This document shows positions 6,299 through 6,993 of a stretch of DNA of 6,993 nucleotides, in pieces. Origin of the DNA: Planctomycetota bacterium (GTDB lineage Bacteria; Planctomycetota; MHYJ01; JACPRB01). Numbering within the stretch: position 1 is the stretch's first letter; every line of letters begins with the position of its first letter. The notes beneath the pieces are model-generated. The model was not told where the DNA came from, did no database searches, and saw only the letters and a program-made list of their open reading frames with translations. Where the stretch lies: assembly GCA_023261405.1 (NCBI GenBank), contig JAHFOZ010000213.1, positions 1,749-8,741 on the forward strand, in the 5' to 3' direction. The position numbers were made by a program, and so were the translations under genes.

Positions 6299-6412
6299 TG
6301 AATTGATTTACCCATAACCCGTATGCTAGCCTGTAGGTCTAGGACGCCCCGGACGGCCCGATCCCTGCAGCCCCTGAGCCGAATTCTCACCCGCCGGCCC
6401 GCGCCCGAACCG

Positions 6413-6993
6413 ATGGATGCCCGCAGGAAGGAAATCGAGCACCTGGACGGCGAGGTCCGTCGCCTTGAGCAGTCCATCACCGCCGAGTGCGTGGATATCG
6501 GCCGCCGCATCGCCTCCCTGGACCGCACCGGCTGCCGCAACGAGGAACTCCTCAAGTACCTGACCAACGTGGACTCCCTCCGGCGCGCCGCGGACGCCGC
6601 CCGGAACGACATCGACCACATCGCCGTCCTGACGAAGCAGGTCGCGGTCCGCACCCGGGAGATCGAGGAGAACACCCGGCGGCGCGACCAGATCCTCCGG
6701 GAGCGCGAGACGCGGTTCGAGGATCTGGGGGCAGGCTCCTTCGCCGCCTTCAAGATGCTCCCCGACCGCGAGCCCTGGCGCCCGATCTTCGAGGAGATCC
6801 TCAAGATCGACGTCGAGACGGAGCAGCGCAACGGGGACCTTCGCGGCCTGGAGGAGGAGGAGAAGGACAAGGGCTTCTTCGAGAGGCTCAGGCTCAAGGC
6901 CCGCAAGGTGATGCTGCGGGGCGAGATCTCCCGCCTGGACCGCGCCAAGGCCGCCGCCTACGCGATGGCCGGCAGCCGCGCGGCCGACAGCGA
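6413..6993 (+). CDS. Coiled-coil protein of unknown function (3' end off the window)
   Basis: This frame is open to the right edge, with 193 codons visible. Residues 1-105 and 127-190 are rich in Glu, Arg, Leu, Asp and Ala with heptad-like spacing, so it is largely coiled coil. A break near 106-126 carries GAGSFAAFKMLPDREPWRP. A second block reads EEEEKDKGFFERLRLKARK. No signal peptide or membrane helix is visible, so it is probably cytoplasmic or attached to a complex. The start is uncertain. ATG 6413 begins the clear coiled-coil character but has no ribosome site. An in-frame ATG at 6323 would add 30 Arg/Pro-rich residues, also without a ribosome site, and the frame is open back to 6302. 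It is divergent from the small-protein operon. I do not recognise a family. The antisense Ser/Arg-rich frame over the same bases is a shadow. Confidence 0.75.
   Translation, partial: MDARRKEIEHLDGEVRRLEQSITAECVDIGRRIASLDRTGCRNEELLKYLTNVDSLRRAADAARNDIDHIAVLTKQVAVRTREIEENTRRRDQILRERETRFEDLGAGSFAAFKMLPDREPWRPIFEEILKIDVETEQRNGDLRGLEEEEKDKGFFERLRLKARKVMLRGEISRLDRAKAAAYAMAGSRAADS

Noticed and set aside
6295..6948. A 217-codon minus-strand open frame over the right-edge gene
   Set aside because: It is extremely Ser/Arg-rich, the usual antisense image of a Glu/Leu/Arg-rich coiled coil on the other strand.

Overview
The window is GC-rich bacterial DNA from a chromosome-like region, with six genes that I can support plus parts of their control regions. 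Most of the long antisense reading frames are by-products of high GC. I cannot name the organism. The style suggests an environmental Gram-negative bacterium, and Planctomycetota or a nearby group is my best guess. It rests on the secreted protein with Gly-Arg-Trp type motifs, the PQQ-like propeller lipoprotein, the MBOAT protein with an LLWPGMDP motif, and a dispersed-type inverted repeat. This is inference from resemblance, not from a marker gene.

Layout, left to right. (1) A secreted, charged coiled-coil protein of unknown role on the minus strand, cut by the left edge (2-769), with its own promoter. (2) A 213-base gap holding an imperfect inverted repeat (893-948). (3) A minus-strand two-gene operon with an ATGA overlap: a four-helix membrane protein (1690-2103) followed by an MBOAT O-acyltransferase (983-1693). 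(4) A divergent control region of about 145 bases with an AT-rich patch and a 12-base palindrome. (5) A plus-strand bacterial tyrosine kinase/polysaccharide co-polymerase of the Wzc type (2249-4363). (6) Converging on it, a minus-strand operon of a 90-residue protein (5958-6230) and a PQQ-like beta-propeller lipoprotein (4447-5961), again with an ATGA overlap, behind a strong-looking promoter at 6269-6298. (7) Divergent from that operon, a coiled-coil protein on the plus strand, cut by the right edge (6413-6993).

The likely common theme is the cell envelope. The kinase would steer polysaccharide chain length and export, the MBOAT protein could acylate an envelope glycan or lipid, and the lipoprotein would act as a scaffold in the periplasm. 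No glycosyltransferase, Wzx, Wzy or Wza gene is visible here, so the link between kinase and acyltransferase rests only on their divergent arrangement. The most notable points are the kinase's missing oligomerisation arginines and altered P-loop, the coiled coil and Ala/Pro linker inserted into the propeller lipoprotein, and the small protein coupled to it. I see no phage, transposase, CRISPR, tRNA or rRNA signals.
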